Shown here: positions 15,882 through 25,310 of the stretch, one piece after another
How positions within the stretch are numbered: position 1 is the stretch's first letter
How the letters are laid out: every line of letters begins with the position of its first letter
From: Streptomyces sp. SPB074
GTDB taxonomy: Bacteria; Actinomycetota; Actinomycetes; Streptomycetales; Streptomycetaceae
Direction: 5' to 3'
Length of the DNA stretch: 32,944 nucleotides
NCBI RefSeq assembly: GCF_000154905.1
Contig: NZ_GG770539.1
Coordinates: forward strand, 1,598,918-1,631,861
Notes under the pieces: model-generated
What the model was told of the DNA's origin: nothing
Seen by the model: only the letters and a program-made list of their open reading frames with translations
Database searches by the model: none
Position numbers and translations under genes: made by a program

Positions 15882-16991
15882 TCAGCGCTCCGCCGCCGCC
15901 AGCTGTCCGCACGCGCCGTCGATCTCCTGCCCCCGCGTGTCCCGCACCGTCACGGGCACCCCGTGCGCCGCGATCGCGTCCACGAAGGCGCGCTCGTCCT
16001 CCGGACGCGACGCCGTCCACCTCGAGCCGGGCGTCGGGTTGAGCGGGATGAGGTTCACGTGCACGCGCTTGTTCTTGAGGAGGCGGCCCAGGAGGTCGCC
16101 CCGCCACGCCTGATCGTTGATGTCGCGGATGAGGGCGTACTCGATCGACACCCGCCGCCCCGACTTCTCCGCGTACTCCCACGCGGCGTCCAGGACCTCA
16201 CGGACCTTCCACCGCGTGTTGACCGGCACCAGGGTGTCCCTGAGCTCGTCGTCCGGAGCGTGGAGCGAGACGGCGAGCCTGCACTTGAAGCCCTCGTCCG
16301 CGAAGCGGTGGATCGCGGGCACGAGGCCCACCGTGGACACCGTGATGCCGCGCTGCGAGAGCCCGAGCCCGTCCGGTTCGGGATCGGTGAGCCGCCGGAT
16401 CGCCCCCACGACGCGGTTGTAGTTGGCGAGCGGCTCCCCCATGCCCATGAAGACGATGTTGGACAGCCGCGCGGGCCCGCCGGGGATCTCCCCGTCGCGC
16501 AGGGCACGCATCCCCTCCACGATCTGGTGCACGATCTCGGCCGTCGAGAGGTTCCGGTCCAGTCCGGCCTGCCCCGTCGCGCAGAACGGGCAGTTCATGC
16601 CGCAGCCAGCCTGCGAGGAGATGCACATGGTGACGCGGTCGGGGTAGCGCATGAGCACCGACTCGACCAGCGTGCCGTCGAAGAGGCGCCACAGCGTCTT
16701 GCGCGTCGTGTCGTCGTCGCACGAGATGTGCCGCACGACGGACATCAGCTCGGGCAGCAGTTCCTCCTGGAGCCGCCCCCGCGCCGCGGCGGGAATGTCG
16801 GTCCACTGCGCGGGGTCCTGTGCGTAGCGGGCGAAGTAGTGCTGCGAGAGCTGCTTGGCGCGAAAGGGCTTCTCGCCGATGGCGGCGACGGCTTCCTTGC
16901 GCTCGGCGGGGCTGAGATCGGCGAGGTGGCGAGGCGGCTTCTTGGCACCACGCGGCGCGACGAAGGTGAGTTCTCCCGGTGCGGGCGGCAT
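15882..16991 (-). CDS. rlmN: Dual-specificity 23S rRNA/tRNA adenine C2-methyltransferase (radical SAM)
   Basis: The 369-residue RlmN methylates A2503 of 23S rRNA and A37 of some tRNAs using radical SAM chemistry. The iron-sulfur cysteines are C130, C134 and C137 (CGMNCPFC). The C-terminal Cys that is methylated during catalysis is C361 (DGACGQ). GMGEPLANY and SLHAPDD are further family blocks. Length is normal. The ATG at 16991 follows GAGGAG. It lies downstream of cdsA on the same strand but beyond two hairpins, so it is probably transcribed separately. Confidence 0.97.
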   Translation of the reverse strand: MPPAPGELTFVAPRGAKKPPRHLADLSPAERKEAVAAIGEKPFRAKQLSQHYFARYAQDPAQWTDIPAAARGRLQEELLPELMSVVRHISCDDDTTRKTLWRLFDGTLVESVLMRYPDRVTMCISSQAGCGMNCPFCATGQAGLDRNLSTAEIVHQIVEGMRALRDGEIPGGPARLSNIVFMGMGEPLANYNRVVGAIRRLTDPEPDGLGLSQRGITVSTVGLVPAIHRFADEGFKCRLAVSLHAPDDELRDTLVPVNTRWKVREVLDAAWEYAEKSGRRVSIEYALIRDINDQAWRGDLLGRLLKNKRVHVNLIPLNPTPGSRWTASRPEDERAFVDAIAAHGVPVTVRDTRGQEIDGACGQLAAAER

Positions 16992-17131
16992 GGGCCAGTA
17001 CTCCTCAGATACGGTGCGGCGCCGTGCGTCCCCGAGGACGCGACGACGCGTCGGGGCGGGCGCCCCGACGCGGCGTACGGCGCGCGCGACGTCGCCCCGT
17101 CGGGGCCGCGACGCGGCGTGAGCCCGTACAC
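16992..17131. other. Spacer upstream of rlmN
   Basis: A 140-bp stretch between rlmN and the first hairpin, presumably holding the rlmN promoter. It contains CGTCGGGGCG/CGCCCCGACG, a perfect 10-bp inverted repeat at 17049-17070, and an exact GCGACGTCGC at 17086-17095. No gene is seen. Confidence 0.4.
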
Positions 17132-17166
17132 GAAAGGGTCCGCCGTACGTCACGGCGGACCCTTTC
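17132..17166. terminator. Perfect 15-bp stem hairpin between cdsA and rlmN
   Basis: GAAAGGGTCCGCCGT and its exact complement flank the loop ACGTC. The AAAGGG/CCCTTT base gives a short T-run in either direction, so this is a good terminator, most likely for the upstream cdsA operon. Confidence 0.85.
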
Positions 17167-17212
17167 AGCGTAACGCGCGCCGGGACCACATCCCGAGCCG
17201 AAGGCAACGGTC

Positions 17213-17239
17213 CCGGGCCGACCTCGGGTGTCGGCCCGG
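17213..17239. terminator. Second hairpin downstream of cdsA
   Basis: CCGGGCCGAC and GTCGGCCCGG form a perfect 10-bp stem with a 7-nt loop, 64 bp after the cdsA stop. It probably backs up the stronger hairpin at 17132-17166. Confidence 0.65.
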
Positions 17240-17302
17240 CACCGGCCCCTCCACACCCCGCGATCACGCCCCGCGCCGCTGGACGACCCGGGGCATCACG
17301 GC

Positions 17303-18448
17303 TCAGCCCGAACCGACGAACAGGACGAGCAGCAACCACACGACGGGCGCCGTGGGCAGCAGGGAGTCGAGCCGGTCCATGATGCCGCCGTGGCCGGGGA
17401 GCAGGGTCCCCATGTCCTTGATCCCCAGGTCCCGCTTGATCATGGACTCGCCGAGGTCACCCAAGGTGGCACTGGCCGCGACGGCCAGTCCGAGGAGCAG
17501 CCCCTGCCACCACCGCCCGTCGTTGATCATGAACTGCATCAGCAGCGCGCCGGCCACCATGGCGAAGCTCACGGCCCCGAAGAGTCCTTCGCGCGTCTTG
17601 CCCGGGCTGATGCGCGGAGCGAGCTTGTGCGAACCGAAGCGCCAGCCCACCGCGTACGCCCCGGTGTCACTGACGACCGTGAGCACGAGGAAGAGCAGCA
17701 CGCGGCGCGGCCCGTCGTCCGCCGTGAGCAGCAGCGCGACGAACGTCGCGAGGAACGGCACGTAGAACGTCGCGAACACGCCCGCCGTGACGTCGCGCAG
17801 GTAGCCCTCCGGCGGCTGGAACATCCGCCACACGAGCACGACGAGCGCCGTCAGCGCCATCGCCACCCACGCGCCCTCGGCGCCGCGCACGTAGCCCGCG
17901 ACGACCATCGCGGCGCCGCCCGCGGCGAGCGGGATCAGCGGCGCGTTGACCTGCTTGCGTTCCGCGAGGCGGGAGGTCAGCTCCCACAGACCAACGACGA
18001 CGGCGAGCGCTATGACGCCGACGAAGACGGCCTTGACGATGAACAACGACGCGACGACAACGACACCGAGACCGAGACCGACCCCTATGGCCGCCCCCAG
18101 GTTCCGGCCGGCGCTCTTCTTCTGCCGACCGGGGCTCGGCGCCGGTGAAGCCTGCGCGGGCGCAGGAGCGGGCTGCGGGGCCGGGGGCACGGGCGGTACG
18201 GAACCGGTCCGGCCGGGCTCCTGCGGCACCTCGTCGCGGAACAGGGGACCACTCAGCCGAGCGGCCCCCCGGTCGTCGTCCTGGTCGCCGCCGTTCGCGG
18301 GTACGTCGGGCACGATGGGCATGGGCCGAGTCTCTTGGACGTCATGCCCTTCGTACACGGGACCCGCCGAGGCAGCCCCCTGTCCGGAGGTGGGCCACGG
18401 CTCGCCGTATCCGGTACGGGACGGCGCGTCCCAGGAGGAGTCGTTCAT
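17303..18448 (-). CDS. cdsA: Phosphatidate cytidylyltransferase
   Basis: The 381-residue membrane enzyme makes CDP-diacylglycerol from phosphatidic acid and CTP, the branch point of phospholipid synthesis. The family signature lies at about 332-362, with key parts [12 protein letters not shown] and [14 protein letters not shown]. Around eight membrane segments begin near residue 115. The first ~110 residues are Pro/Gly/Asp-rich and cytoplasmic-looking, an extension common in Streptomyces. The ATG at 18448 overlaps the frr stop (TGATG), indicating translational coupling. Confidence 0.95.
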   Translation of the reverse strand: MNDSSWDAPSRTGYGEPWPTSGQGAASAGPVYEGHDVQETRPMPIVPDVPANGGDQDDDRGAARLSGPLFRDEVPQEPGRTGSVPPVPPAPQPAPAPAQASPAPSPGRQKKSAGRNLGAAIGVGLGLGVVVVASLFIVKAVFVGVIALAVVVGLWELTSRLAERKQVNAPLIPLAAGGAAMVVAGYVRGAEGAWVAMALTALVVLVWRMFQPPEGYLRDVTAGVFATFYVPFLATFVALLLTADDGPRRVLLFLVLTVVSDTGAYAVGWRFGSHKLAPRISPGKTREGLFGAVSFAMVAGALLMQFMINDGRWWQGLLLGLAVAASATLGDLGESMIKRDLGIKDMGTLLPGHGGIMDRLDSLLPTAPVVWLLLVLFVGSG

Positions 18449-19005
18449 CAGACCTCAAGCAGCTCGGATTCCTTGTGCTTGAGCAGCTCGTCCACCTGCG
18501 CGACGTACTTCGCGGTGGTGTCGTCGAGCTCCTTCTCCGCGCGGCGTACCTCGTCCTCGCCGGTCTCCTTGTCCTTGACCAGCTTGTCGAGGGCGTCCTT
18601 GGCCTTGCGGCGCACGGCGCGGATCGAGACGCGCGCGTCCTCGCCCTTGGTCCGCGCGACCTTGATGAACTCCTTGCGGCGCTCCTCGGTCAGCTCGGGG
18701 AAGACCACCCGGATGATGTGCCCGTCGTTGCTCGGGTTGACGCCCAGGTCCGAGTCGCGAATGGCCTGCTCGATGTTGCGCAGCGCGCTCTTGTCGAACG
18801 GGGTCACGACGGCCATACGGGGCTCGGGCACCGAGAACGAGGCGAGCTGGTTGATCGGCGTCAGCGCCCCGTAGTAGTCCGCGACGATCTTGTTGAACAT
18901 CGCCGGATGCGCGCGACCGGTACGAATGGCGGCCAAGTCCTCCTTGGCGACCACCACGGCCTTTTCCATCTTCTCCTCTGCTTCGAGGAGGATCTCTTCG
19001 ATCAC
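18448..19005 (-). CDS. frr: Ribosome recycling factor
   Basis: The 185-residue RRF splits post-termination ribosomes together with EF-G. The sequence is conserved throughout, for example [31 protein letters not shown] and [10 protein letters not shown], ending in the usual long helix. I chose the GTG at 19005 because AGGAG lies 7 nt upstream and the protein then starts at the family N-terminus ([13 protein letters not shown]). An adjacent GTG at 19008 is possible. The gene is coupled to cdsA and lies 184 bp after pyrH. Confidence 0.97.
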   Translation of the reverse strand: MIEEILLEAEEKMEKAVVVAKEDLAAIRTGRAHPAMFNKIVADYYGALTPINQLASFSVPEPRMAVVTPFDKSALRNIEQAIRDSDLGVNPSNDGHIIRVVFPELTEERRKEFIKVARTKGEDARVSIRAVRRKAKDALDKLVKDKETGEDEVRRAEKELDDTTAKYVAQVDELLKHKESELLEV

Positions 19006-19111
19006 CACTTGCTCCTGCGTGTCTTGAGTTGGCCTGATGAGGTTCGTCCCGCCGCGGGGGCGAGAGGCGCACAGGTCCGGCTGCGTCGCTTCCGTACTGC
19101 ACGGTGTCCGA

Positions 19112-19138
19112 GCGACGGGTCTTTGTCCATCCCGTCGC
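19112..19138 (-). other. Hairpin in the pyrH-frr spacer
   Basis: GCGACGGG and CCCGTCGC form an 8-bp stem with an 11-nt loop, in the 184-bp gap between pyrH and frr. It may be a weak terminator or processing site that sets the frr to pyrH ratio. Confidence 0.45.
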
Positions 19139-19189
19139 CCGGCGGCGGCGCCCCGTGCACGCCGCGAGGGCGGCCGGAGCACGCGGCGG

Positions 19190-19963
19190 TCAGGCCCGGG
19201 TGCCCTGGTCGCCCACGAGCGTGCCGATCTTCTCACCCTTGACCGCCCGGGCGATATTGCCCGCCGTCAGCAGCTCGAAGACGAGGATCGGGAGCTTGTT
19301 GTCGCGGCAGAGGGTGATGGCGGTCATGTCGGCGACCTTGAGGTCGCGTGTGATGACCTCCCCGTAGCCGAGCGCGTCGAACTTGACGGCGTCGGCGTTG
19401 GTCTTCGGGTCCGAGTCGTAGACGCCGTCCACACCGTTCTTGCCCATGAGGAGGGCTTCGGCGTGGATCTCCAGGGCGCGCTGCGCGGCGGTGGTGTCGG
19501 TGGAGAAGTACGGCATCCCCATGCCGGCGCCGAAGATGACGACGCGGCCCTTCTCCAGGTGCCGCACGGCACGCAGCGGGATGTAGGGCTCGGCCACCTG
19601 CCCCATGGTGATCGCCGTCTGGACGCGGGAGTCGATGCCCTCCTTCTCCAGGAAGTCCTGGAGCGCGAGGCAGTTCATGACCGTGCCGAGCATCCCCATG
19701 TAGTCGGAGCGCGCGCGGTCCATGCCGCGCTGCTGGAGCTCCGCGCCGCGGAAGAAGTTGCCCCCGCCGATCACGACGGCGATCTGCGCACCGTCGCGTA
19801 CGACGGCGGCGATCTCCCGCGCGATGGTGTGCACCACGTCGGGGTCGACCCCGAGCCCGCCACCACCGGCGAACGCCTCACCGGACAGCTTCAGCAAGAA
19901 GCGGCCGGCGCCCTTGCCGTGCACGCTGGAATCGGTGGTTTTATCGGCTTCGGCCGTCGTCAT
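19190..19963 (-). CDS. pyrH: UMP kinase
   Basis: The 257-residue amino-acid-kinase-fold enzyme phosphorylates UMP to UDP. Family blocks are LLKLSGEAF near the N-terminus, [29 protein letters not shown] and [12 protein letters not shown]. The first ~20 residues are a non-conserved actinobacterial extension. The ATG at 19963 follows GAGGAG. A 23-codon ORF upstream ends with a stop overlapping this start (ATGA), and a long stem-loop covers its beginning (see 19960-20045). Confidence 0.97.
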   Translation of the reverse strand: MTTAEADKTTDSSVHGKGAGRFLLKLSGEAFAGGGGLGVDPDVVHTIAREIAAVVRDGAQIAVVIGGGNFFRGAELQQRGMDRARSDYMGMLGTVMNCLALQDFLEKEGIDSRVQTAITMGQVAEPYIPLRAVRHLEKGRVVIFGAGMGMPYFSTDTTAAQRALEIHAEALLMGKNGVDGVYDSDPKTNADAVKFDALGYGEVITRDLKVADMTAITLCRDNKLPILVFELLTAGNIARAVKGEKIGTLVGDQGTRA

Positions 19964-20031
19964 GGGGTTCTCCTCGTGATGCACATAGCAAGGAGGCCAT
20001 TACCGGCGGGCGTTGTGGGCACCCTGTGCAC
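19960..20031 (-). CDS. Possible 23-codon leader ORF overlapping the pyrH start
   Basis: A GTG at 20029-20031 is preceded, 8 nt away, by a strong GAGGAGG. The frame runs 23 codons (M-H-R-V-P-T-T-P ... R-T-P) and ends in TGA at 19960-19962, overlapping the pyrH ATG as ATGA. Such an arrangement would couple pyrH translation to the leader. The GAGGAGG also forms the 5' arm of a 15-bp stem, so it may simply be terminator sequence. Translation is unproven. Confidence 0.3.
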   Translation of the reverse strand: MHRVPTTPAGNGLLAMCITRRTP

Positions 20032-20045
20032 GGCAATGGCCTCCT
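19991..20045 (-). terminator. Long stem-loop between tsf and pyrH
   Basis: AGGAGGCCATTGCCG pairs with CGGTAATGGCCTCCT over 15 positions with one G-U pair, around a 25-nt loop. It lies between the tsf stop and the pyrH start and is followed by TTGCT in the transcript. A terminator for rpsB-tsf is the simplest reading; a pyrH leader structure is the alternative. Confidence 0.65.
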
Positions 20046-20103
20046 CGTCAGATCAGCGCCTCGTCCCGCGCCCTGCGGGGCTCGGGACGAGTGGCCCGGC
20101 GTC

Positions 20104-20125
20104 CTGCCCGGCGAGTACCGGGCAG
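20104..20125 (-). terminator. Short hairpin just after tsf
   Basis: CTGCCCGG and CCGGGCAG form an 8-bp stem around CGAGTA, 27 bp downstream of the tsf stop. It may act with the larger stem-loop at 19991-20045. Confidence 0.5.
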
Positions 20126-20151
20126 AGCGCCGAGCCGGTCGTGGTACGGAC

Positions 20152-20988
20152 TCAGATGCCGACCTTGATGCGCGAGAAGCGCTTCAGGGTGACACCGGCC
20201 TCGTCCAGGATCTTCTTGACGGACTTCTTGTTGTCCTTGGCGAACGGCTGGTCGAGGAGGGTGACCTCCTTGAAGAAACCGTTGACGCGGCCTTCGACGA
20301 TCTTGGGGAGCGCGGCTTCGGGCTTGCCCTCGTTGCGCGAGGTCTCCTCGGCGACGCGACGCTCGGACTCCACGACGTCGGCCGGGACGTCCTCGCGCGA
20401 CAGGTACTTCGGCGAGAAGGCGGCGATGTGCTGCGCGACGTCCTTGGCGACCTCGGCGTTCTCCTTGTCGAGCTCGACAAGGACACCGATCTGCGGCGGG
20501 AGGTCGGGCATCGTGCGGTGCATGTACGCCGCGACGTAGCCGCCGGAGAACTGTGCGAAGCGGTCGAGGACGATCTTCTCGCCGAGGTTGGCGTTGGCCT
20601 CGTCCACGTACGCCTGGACGGTCTTGCCGGGCTCGATCTCGGAGGCGAGCAGGGCCTCCAGGTCGGCGGGGGCCGACTTGGCGACGTGCTCGGCGAGGGT
20701 GTTCGCGACGGCCTGGAACTTCTCGCCCTTGGCGACAAAGTCGGTCTCGCACTTCAGCTCGACAAGGACACCGGAGGTGTGGTCGTCGGCGAGGAGGGAG
20801 ACGACGGCGCCGTTCTCGGCGGAGCGGCCCTCGCGCTTGGCGACGCCCTTCTGGCCCTTGACGCGAAGAAGCTCGACGGCCTTGTCGACGTTGCCCTCGG
20901 CCTCGTCCAGCGCCTTCTTGCAGTCCATCATGCCGGCGCCGGTGAGCTCACGGAGCTTCTTGACGTCGGCGGCGGTGTAGTTCGCCAT
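20152..20988 (-). CDS. tsf: Translation elongation factor Ts
   Basis: The 278-residue EF-Ts recharges EF-Tu with GTP. The N-terminal UBA-like domain ([20 protein letters not shown]) is followed by the [10 protein letters not shown] block and the rest of the dimerisation core. Length is typical for actinobacteria. The ATG at 20988 gives the conserved start [12 protein letters not shown]; the ribosome binding site (GAGAAAG) is weak. It follows rpsB on the same strand with a strong hairpin in the 179-bp gap. Confidence 0.98.
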   Translation of the reverse strand: MANYTAADVKKLRELTGAGMMDCKKALDEAEGNVDKAVELLRVKGQKGVAKREGRSAENGAVVSLLADDHTSGVLVELKCETDFVAKGEKFQAVANTLAEHVAKSAPADLEALLASEIEPGKTVQAYVDEANANLGEKIVLDRFAQFSGGYVAAYMHRTMPDLPPQIGVLVELDKENAEVAKDVAQHIAAFSPKYLSREDVPADVVESERRVAEETSRNEGKPEAALPKIVEGRVNGFFKEVTLLDQPFAKDNKKSVKKILDEAGVTLKRFSRIKVGI

Positions 20989-21105
20989 GATTCTGTGAAT
21001 CTTTCTCGAAGTCTGGAAGTGCGCGGTCCGCACGGCGCAGTCCCTGCCGCCGCCACCGAAGGGTGGGCGGCGTGGACATCCTCGAACCGCGGAATTCTAC
21101 GGGTG

Positions 21106-21135
21106 GACGGCGGGGGCCGCGTGGCCCCCGCCGTC
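21106..21135 (-). terminator. Perfect 13-bp stem hairpin between rpsB and tsf
   Basis: GACGGCGGGGGCC and GGCCCCCGCCGTC enclose a 4-nt loop, 33 bp after the rpsB stop. It probably works as a partial terminator, lowering tsf relative to rpsB. Confidence 0.75.
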
Positions 21136-21167
21136 ACCAACCCCGGGAGGTCAGAGACCCCGGAAGG

Positions 21168-22076
21168 TCAGGCCTGCTCGGCCGGCGCCTCGGTGGCCGC
21201 GGCCTCGGCGGCGGGAACCTCGACGGCCTCCGCGTCGGCGACCTTCTCCGTCTCGGCGGAGGTCTGCACCTCGGCCTCGGCGGGGGTCTCGTCCTTCTTG
21301 TCGGTGTCGAGCAGGTCGCGCTCCCACTCGGCCAGCGGCTCACCGGCGGCCTTCTCGCCCGGCTTGGAGTCGCCGGTGGCGGCGCCGGAGCGGGCGATGA
21401 GGCCCTCGGCGACGGCGTCGGCGATCACGCGGGTGAGCAGGGTGACGGAGCGGATCGCGTCGTCGTTGCCCGGGATCTTGTAGTCGACCTCGTCGGGGTC
21501 GCAGTTGGTGTCGAGGATCGCGACGACCGGGATGTTGAGCTTGCGCGCCTCACCGACGGCGATGTGCTCCTTCTTGGTGTCCACGATCCAGACGGCGCTG
21601 GGCACCTTCTGCATCTCGCGGATACCGCCGAGGGTCTTCTCCAGCTTGGCCTTCTCGCGGGAGAGGACGAGCAGTTCCTTCTTGGTGAGGCCGGAGGCGG
21701 CCACGTCCTCGAAGTCGATCTGCTCCAGCTCCTTCAGTCGCTGGAGGCGCTTGTAGACGGTGGAGAAGTTGGTGAGCATCCCACCGAGCCACCGCTGGTT
21801 GACGTAGGGCATACCGACGCGGGTGGCCTGCTCCGCGATGGCCTCCTGCGCCTGCTTCTTCGTGCCGACGAACATGACCGTGCCGCCGTGGGCGACGGTC
21901 TCCTTGACGAACTCGTAGGCGCGGTCGATGTACGACAGCGACTGGAGCAGGTCGATGATGTAGATGCCGTTGCGCTCCGTGAAGATGAAGCGCTTCATCT
22001 TAGGGTTCCAACGACGGGTCTGGTGACCGAAGTGGACGCCGCTCTCCAGCAGCTCCCGCATCGTGACGACGGCCAT
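21168..22076 (-). CDS. rpsB: 30S ribosomal protein S2
   Basis: This 302-residue S2 protein is conserved from [22 protein letters not shown] through [22 protein letters not shown] and the [15 protein letters not shown] block. The last ~70 residues are an Ala/Glu-rich acidic tail, as in other actinobacteria. The ATG at 22076 has AAGGAGAT at ideal spacing. A 383-bp leader region separates it from the divergent M23 gene, leaving room for autoregulation. Confidence 0.98.
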   Translation of the reverse strand: MAVVTMRELLESGVHFGHQTRRWNPKMKRFIFTERNGIYIIDLLQSLSYIDRAYEFVKETVAHGGTVMFVGTKKQAQEAIAEQATRVGMPYVNQRWLGGMLTNFSTVYKRLQRLKELEQIDFEDVAASGLTKKELLVLSREKAKLEKTLGGIREMQKVPSAVWIVDTKKEHIAVGEARKLNIPVVAILDTNCDPDEVDYKIPGNDDAIRSVTLLTRVIADAVAEGLIARSGAATGDSKPGEKAAGEPLAEWERDLLDTDKKDETPAEAEVQTSAETEKVADAEAVEVPAAEAAATEAPAEQA

Positions 22077-22459
22077 GGCCGTATCTCCTTGTTTTTCCCG
22101 GTTGCGCCGGCCGGTCGGCCGACGCTCCTGACGCCCCGGTCGCGCTGCGCCACGAGGGACCGAGAAGCGCGGACATCGGAGAACCCACCGTCGTACGGGA
22201 CGAATCCCACCGATGTCGGGGCGTGCGAAGTCGATCCGGGACCCCGGATCGCCACGAGAAGTGTACGGGACCGCCACGCTTCCGGGTGACGGCGATATCC
22301 GTAACGGCCCAGTTATCCACAGATCGCCAGAAAGTGGCGCCGACCATCCCCGCACGTGCGTCACGCTTGACTCACGGAGTGCAACTCTCCGTGACCACAC
22401 GCGCGTCCCCATGGGCTGGGCGGCGGTCTGACCTGCACAAAGAAAGGCGACGGTCACTC
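22077..22459. promoter_or_regulatory. Divergent region upstream of rpsB and the M23 gene
   Basis: No gene is seen in these 383 bp. An 8-bp inverted repeat (GACATCGG at 22172-22179, CCGATGTC at 22210-22217) lies in the presumed rpsB leader. A perfect DnaA-box sequence sits at 22313-22321. The region between 22280 and 22330 is the least G+C-rich part and probably contains the promoters. Confidence 0.45.
22313..22321 (+). promoter_or_regulatory. DnaA-box sequence TTATCCACA
   Basis: This is an exact match to the classic DnaA box. It stands alone in the divergent rpsB/M23 promoter region, so it is not an origin. DnaA regulation is possible but unproven. Confidence 0.4.
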
Positions 22460-23761
22460 ATGGCGATCGCTGCTGAGCCTTCCCTCCGCGCCCGCTCGTT
22501 GCTGCGCCTCGGCACAGCCGTTCTCGCGGCCGCCTCGGCCACCCTCGCCGCATCCCTGGCGGCCTGGGCGGCCACCTGGGCGACCCAGGAGAACCCCGAG
22601 GTCGCTCGCCGCACGTGCACGACGGACCGGCCCTCCTCGACGTCACCCCCACCCGCCCAGCCCCCTCCGTACGCACACACCCGCACCTGCACCCCGCAGC
22701 AGCCCCCTCGCACGAGACCGCGGACTTCGACTCGTGCGACAAGCGTCCGCACGACGACCACGCCGCAGACCGGGTTGACCGGCGATGGTACGACCGGCGC
22801 CGGTAGGACAAGCAGTAGATCGGCGGGGAAATCCACAGCCCCCGGAGGCAGCGGCGGTCAGCGCGCCGGCGAGCGCGCGGGCAGGGCGGCCCACACACCC
22901 ACGGCATCCGCCGCTGCGCCCCAGGATTCGGCCGCGCGCTCCTGGCCGGTTTCGGCACCGCCTCCGGTGCTGCGCGGCTGGGAGCCCCCGGCGACCCCGT
23001 ACGGGCCCGGTCACCGCGGCATCGACCTGGGAGCGAGCGAGGGCGCGGTCGTACGGGCGGCAGCGGCCGGCCGCGTCGTCTTCGCTGGTCCCGTCGGGGG
23101 GCGCGGGGTCGTGAGCGTCGAGCTGCCCGGAACCGGCGCCACGCCGCTGCGGACGACGTACGAGCCCGTCGCGGCAACTGTCCGGGCGGGAGACATCGTG
23201 GAGGCGGGGCAACCGCTCGGCGTACTGACCGGGAACGGCGCCTACCACTGCGGGACCCCGTGCCTGCACTGGGGGCTCCGGCGCGGGAAGACATACCTCA
23301 ACCCGCTGAGCCTGCTGCCGCCGGAACTGCTCGGCCTCGGGCCGTCCCGGCTGTTCCCGCCCTCGGGTCCTCTCCCGCAGCCACGAACACCGCAGCCCGG
23401 TTCCCCGACGGGCCCCGCCGCGCATCCGCTCCTGTCATCGGTACCCGTCCACCAGCACGTGGTGAGCCCGGCTTCCGAGCACAAGACGGCGCCTCACCCG
23501 GCGGGGCAGCCGGTTCCCGCTTCCGCCGTACAGGCGCGCACGCCGGGGACGTACGGCGAGGAGGACGCAGGACAGCCGGCCGCCGTTCGCGAGCGACGCG
23601 TCAGCCGCCGGTCACGCCGCGGAGAGCGAGGGCGACGGCAGCATCGGCGATCTTCCCCGGCTCCTCGGCGACCCCGAACTCGATCCGGCGCACGGCGGCA
23701 TCGACGACACCCTGGAGAAGCCGCGCCGCGAGGCGCGGCTCCTCGTGGCCGAGATCGCTGA
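22460..23761 (+). CDS. Secreted M23-family (LytM-like) protein with altered active site
   Basis: The 433-residue protein starts with basic residues and a long Ala-rich hydrophobic segment (about 15-40), a signal peptide or anchor. A Pro/Thr/Arg-rich linker follows to about 165. The LytM domain spans about 172-287, with HRGID (zinc ligands H185, D189) and LHWG (H270). The usual HxH pair here reads C268-L-H270, so the first His is missing. This may be a non-catalytic wall-binding or amidase-activating form. A 145-residue Pro/Arg-rich tail runs into the opposite-strand TetR gene, overlapping it by 161 bp. The ATG at 22460 has only a distant AAAGG, so the start is uncertain. Confidence 0.75.
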   Translation: MAIAAEPSLRARSLLRLGTAVLAAASATLAASLAAWAATWATQENPEVARRTCTTDRPSSTSPPPAQPPPYAHTRTCTPQQPPRTRPRTSTRATSVRTTTTPQTGLTGDGTTGAGRTSSRSAGKSTAPGGSGGQRAGERAGRAAHTPTASAAAPQDSAARSWPVSAPPPVLRGWEPPATPYGPGHRGIDLGASEGAVVRAAAAGRVVFAGPVGGRGVVSVELPGTGATPLRTTYEPVAATVRAGDIVEAGQPLGVLTGNGAYHCGTPCLHWGLRRGKTYLNPLSLLPPELLGLGPSRLFPPSGPLPQPRTPQPGSPTGPAAHPLLSSVPVHQHVVSPASEHKTAPHPAGQPVPASAVQARTPGTYGEEDAGQPAAVRERRVSRRSRRGERGRRQHRRSSPAPRRPRTRSGARRHRRHPGEAAPRGAAPRGRDR

Positions 23762-24185
23762 GCGCGTCCACGACGAGACCGATGAGACCGCCGTGCGCCG
23801 CGCGGATCTTCTCCCGCGCGCCGCGGTCGAGTTCACTGGCCGAGATCGCGGCGACGGCGCGGTGCCTGCGGTCCTGGACCAGGTCCAGCTGGCACCGGAC
23901 GTACGCCTCGATCTTTCCCGCCGCCGTGGGCATCTCCGTCATCGCGAGCTCCACCTCGGCCGCCCACACGGGGAAGTCGACGGCGCAGAGTTCCTCGACC
24001 ACGGCGCCCCGGGAACGGAAGTACTCGTAGACCGAGGACCGGGCGAGGCCGGTGCGCTCGGCGAGCGCGGGGAAGGTCAGCGCTTCGGTCCCGCCCTCGG
24101 ACAGCAGAGTCCGCGCGGCGTCCAGCAAGGCACTGCGTTGCATCACTCGGTGCTCGGCCACGGAGGCCGCTCGAATCCTTGGCAC
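23601..24185 (-). CDS. TetR family transcriptional regulator
   Basis: The 194-residue protein has a TetR-type N-terminal helix-turn-helix at about residues 36-63 (ALTFPALAERTGLARSSVYEYFRSR). A helical ligand-binding domain follows. The GTG at 24185 gives the normal length; the ribosome binding site is weak. It is convergent with the M23 gene and overlaps its 3' end. It lies downstream of whiG on the same strand, separated by 285 bp. Ligand and target are not evident. Confidence 0.88.
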   Translation of the reverse strand: MPRIRAASVAEHRVMQRSALLDAARTLLSEGGTEALTFPALAERTGLARSSVYEYFRSRGAVVEELCAVDFPVWAAEVELAMTEMPTAAGKIEAYVRCQLDLVQDRRHRAVAAISASELDRGAREKIRAAHGGLIGLVVDALSDLGHEEPRLAARLLQGVVDAAVRRIEFGVAEEPGKIADAAVALALRGVTGG

Positions 24186-24470
24186 CCGTCCACTTTACGG
24201 AGGCCGCTCCCCTCGGCCCAGGGCACGGGGTACCGATACATGAAAGGAGGTCAAATTCCGGCAAAGCGCGTCACGGCGCGCGCACCGTTCTCCACGCGGC
24301 CAGTCGCGCGCCATCCCTCACACGGCCGCGCGCGGCGTCCGCCGCGTCCGGCGCGCGAAAGCGCCCGGACCGCCTGCTGGAGGCGCGTCACACACGGCCT
24401 CCGTGCCATGAAAAGTCACAGGCAGCAAACGATCCCCAGGTCGCACGCGGCCTCACGTCACGGCCGCTTC
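24186..24470. other. Spacer between whiG and the TetR gene
   Basis: A 285-bp gap with lower G+C in places. It should hold the whiG terminator and the TetR promoter, but I find no strong hairpin or clear promoter hexamers. AAAGGAGG at about 24243-24250 on the plus strand has no start codon after it. Confidence 0.35.
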
Positions 24471-25310
24471 TCAGCTGTCGAAGCTCGACAACTTCGCGCG
24501 GAGCTGGAGCACTGACTTCGTGTGGATCTGGCTGACACGGCTTTCGGTCACGCCGAGGACATGGCCGATCTCCGCGAGTGTGAGCCCTTCGTAGTAGTAG
24601 AGCATCACCACGGTCTTCTCCCGTTCCGGCAGGGAGTTGATCGCCCGCGAGAGCAGCCGGCGCAGCTCGCGTCCCTCCGCGACCTCGACCGGGTTGTCGG
24701 CGTCCGTGTCCTCCAGGGTGTCCATGATGCTCAGACGGCCGCCGCCCTCACTGCCGACGCTGAGGAGTTCTTCCAGCGCCACGACGTTGGCGAGCGACAA
24801 CTGGCTGAACACGGCGTGCAGGTCCTCCACCCCCACCCCCATCTCCCGCGCCACCTCCGCCTCGCTGGGGGTCCGGCGGAGCTTGGCCTCCAGCGTGGCG
24901 TAGGCACGTTCGACGTTGCGCGCCTTTTGGCGGACGGAGCGGGGAATCCAGTCGAGGGCGCGCAGTTCATCGATCATGGCGCCGCGAATCCGGGTGATCG
25001 CGTACGTCTCGAACTTGATCGAGCGCTCGATGTCGAACTTCTCGATCGCGTCGATGAGCCCGAAGACCCCGGAGGAGACGAAGTCGGCCTGCTCGACGTT
25101 CGGGGGAAGGCCGACACTCACGCGGCCCGCGACGTACTTGACGAGGGGCGAGTAGTGAAGGATCAGCTGTTCGCGGAGTCGCGCGTCGCCCGTCGTTTTG
25201 TACATCCGCCACAGTTCGTCCACCGACTGGGGCGCGCGGCGCTGGACACTTTCGCCGCTTGCGGCGGAGGGAGCCGCCGCGCTGTCGGAGTCGGAGATCT
25301 GCTGGGGCAT
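24471..25310 (-). CDS. whiG: Sporulation RNA polymerase sigma factor WhiG
   Basis: This 279-residue FliA/WhiG-type sigma factor has region 2 at about 70-125 ([31 protein letters not shown]). It has region 3 around [13 protein letters not shown], and a region 4 helix-turn-helix ([20 protein letters not shown]). In Streptomyces WhiG starts spore formation in aerial hyphae and is held by the anti-sigma RsiG with cyclic di-GMP. The ATG at 25310 follows AAGGCGA. Its position between a TetR gene and dprA, near rpsB, matches the known Streptomyces gene order. Confidence 0.96.
   Translation of the reverse strand: MPQQISDSDSAAAPSAASGESVQRRAPQSVDELWRMYKTTGDARLREQLILHYSPLVKYVAGRVSVGLPPNVEQADFVSSGVFGLIDAIEKFDIERSIKFETYAITRIRGAMIDELRALDWIPRSVRQKARNVERAYATLEAKLRRTPSEAEVAREMGVGVEDLHAVFSQLSLANVVALEELLSVGSEGGGRLSIMDTLEDTDADNPVEVAEGRELRRLLSRAINSLPEREKTVVMLYYYEGLTLAEIGHVLGVTESRVSQIHTKSVLQLRAKLSSFDS

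Noticed and set aside
24240..24515. Gene beginning at the ATG near 24240, around the AAAGGAGG
   Set aside because: The AAAGGAGG lies after that ATG, not before it, and is not followed by a start codon. The frame is Arg/Pro-rich and runs antisense into whiG.
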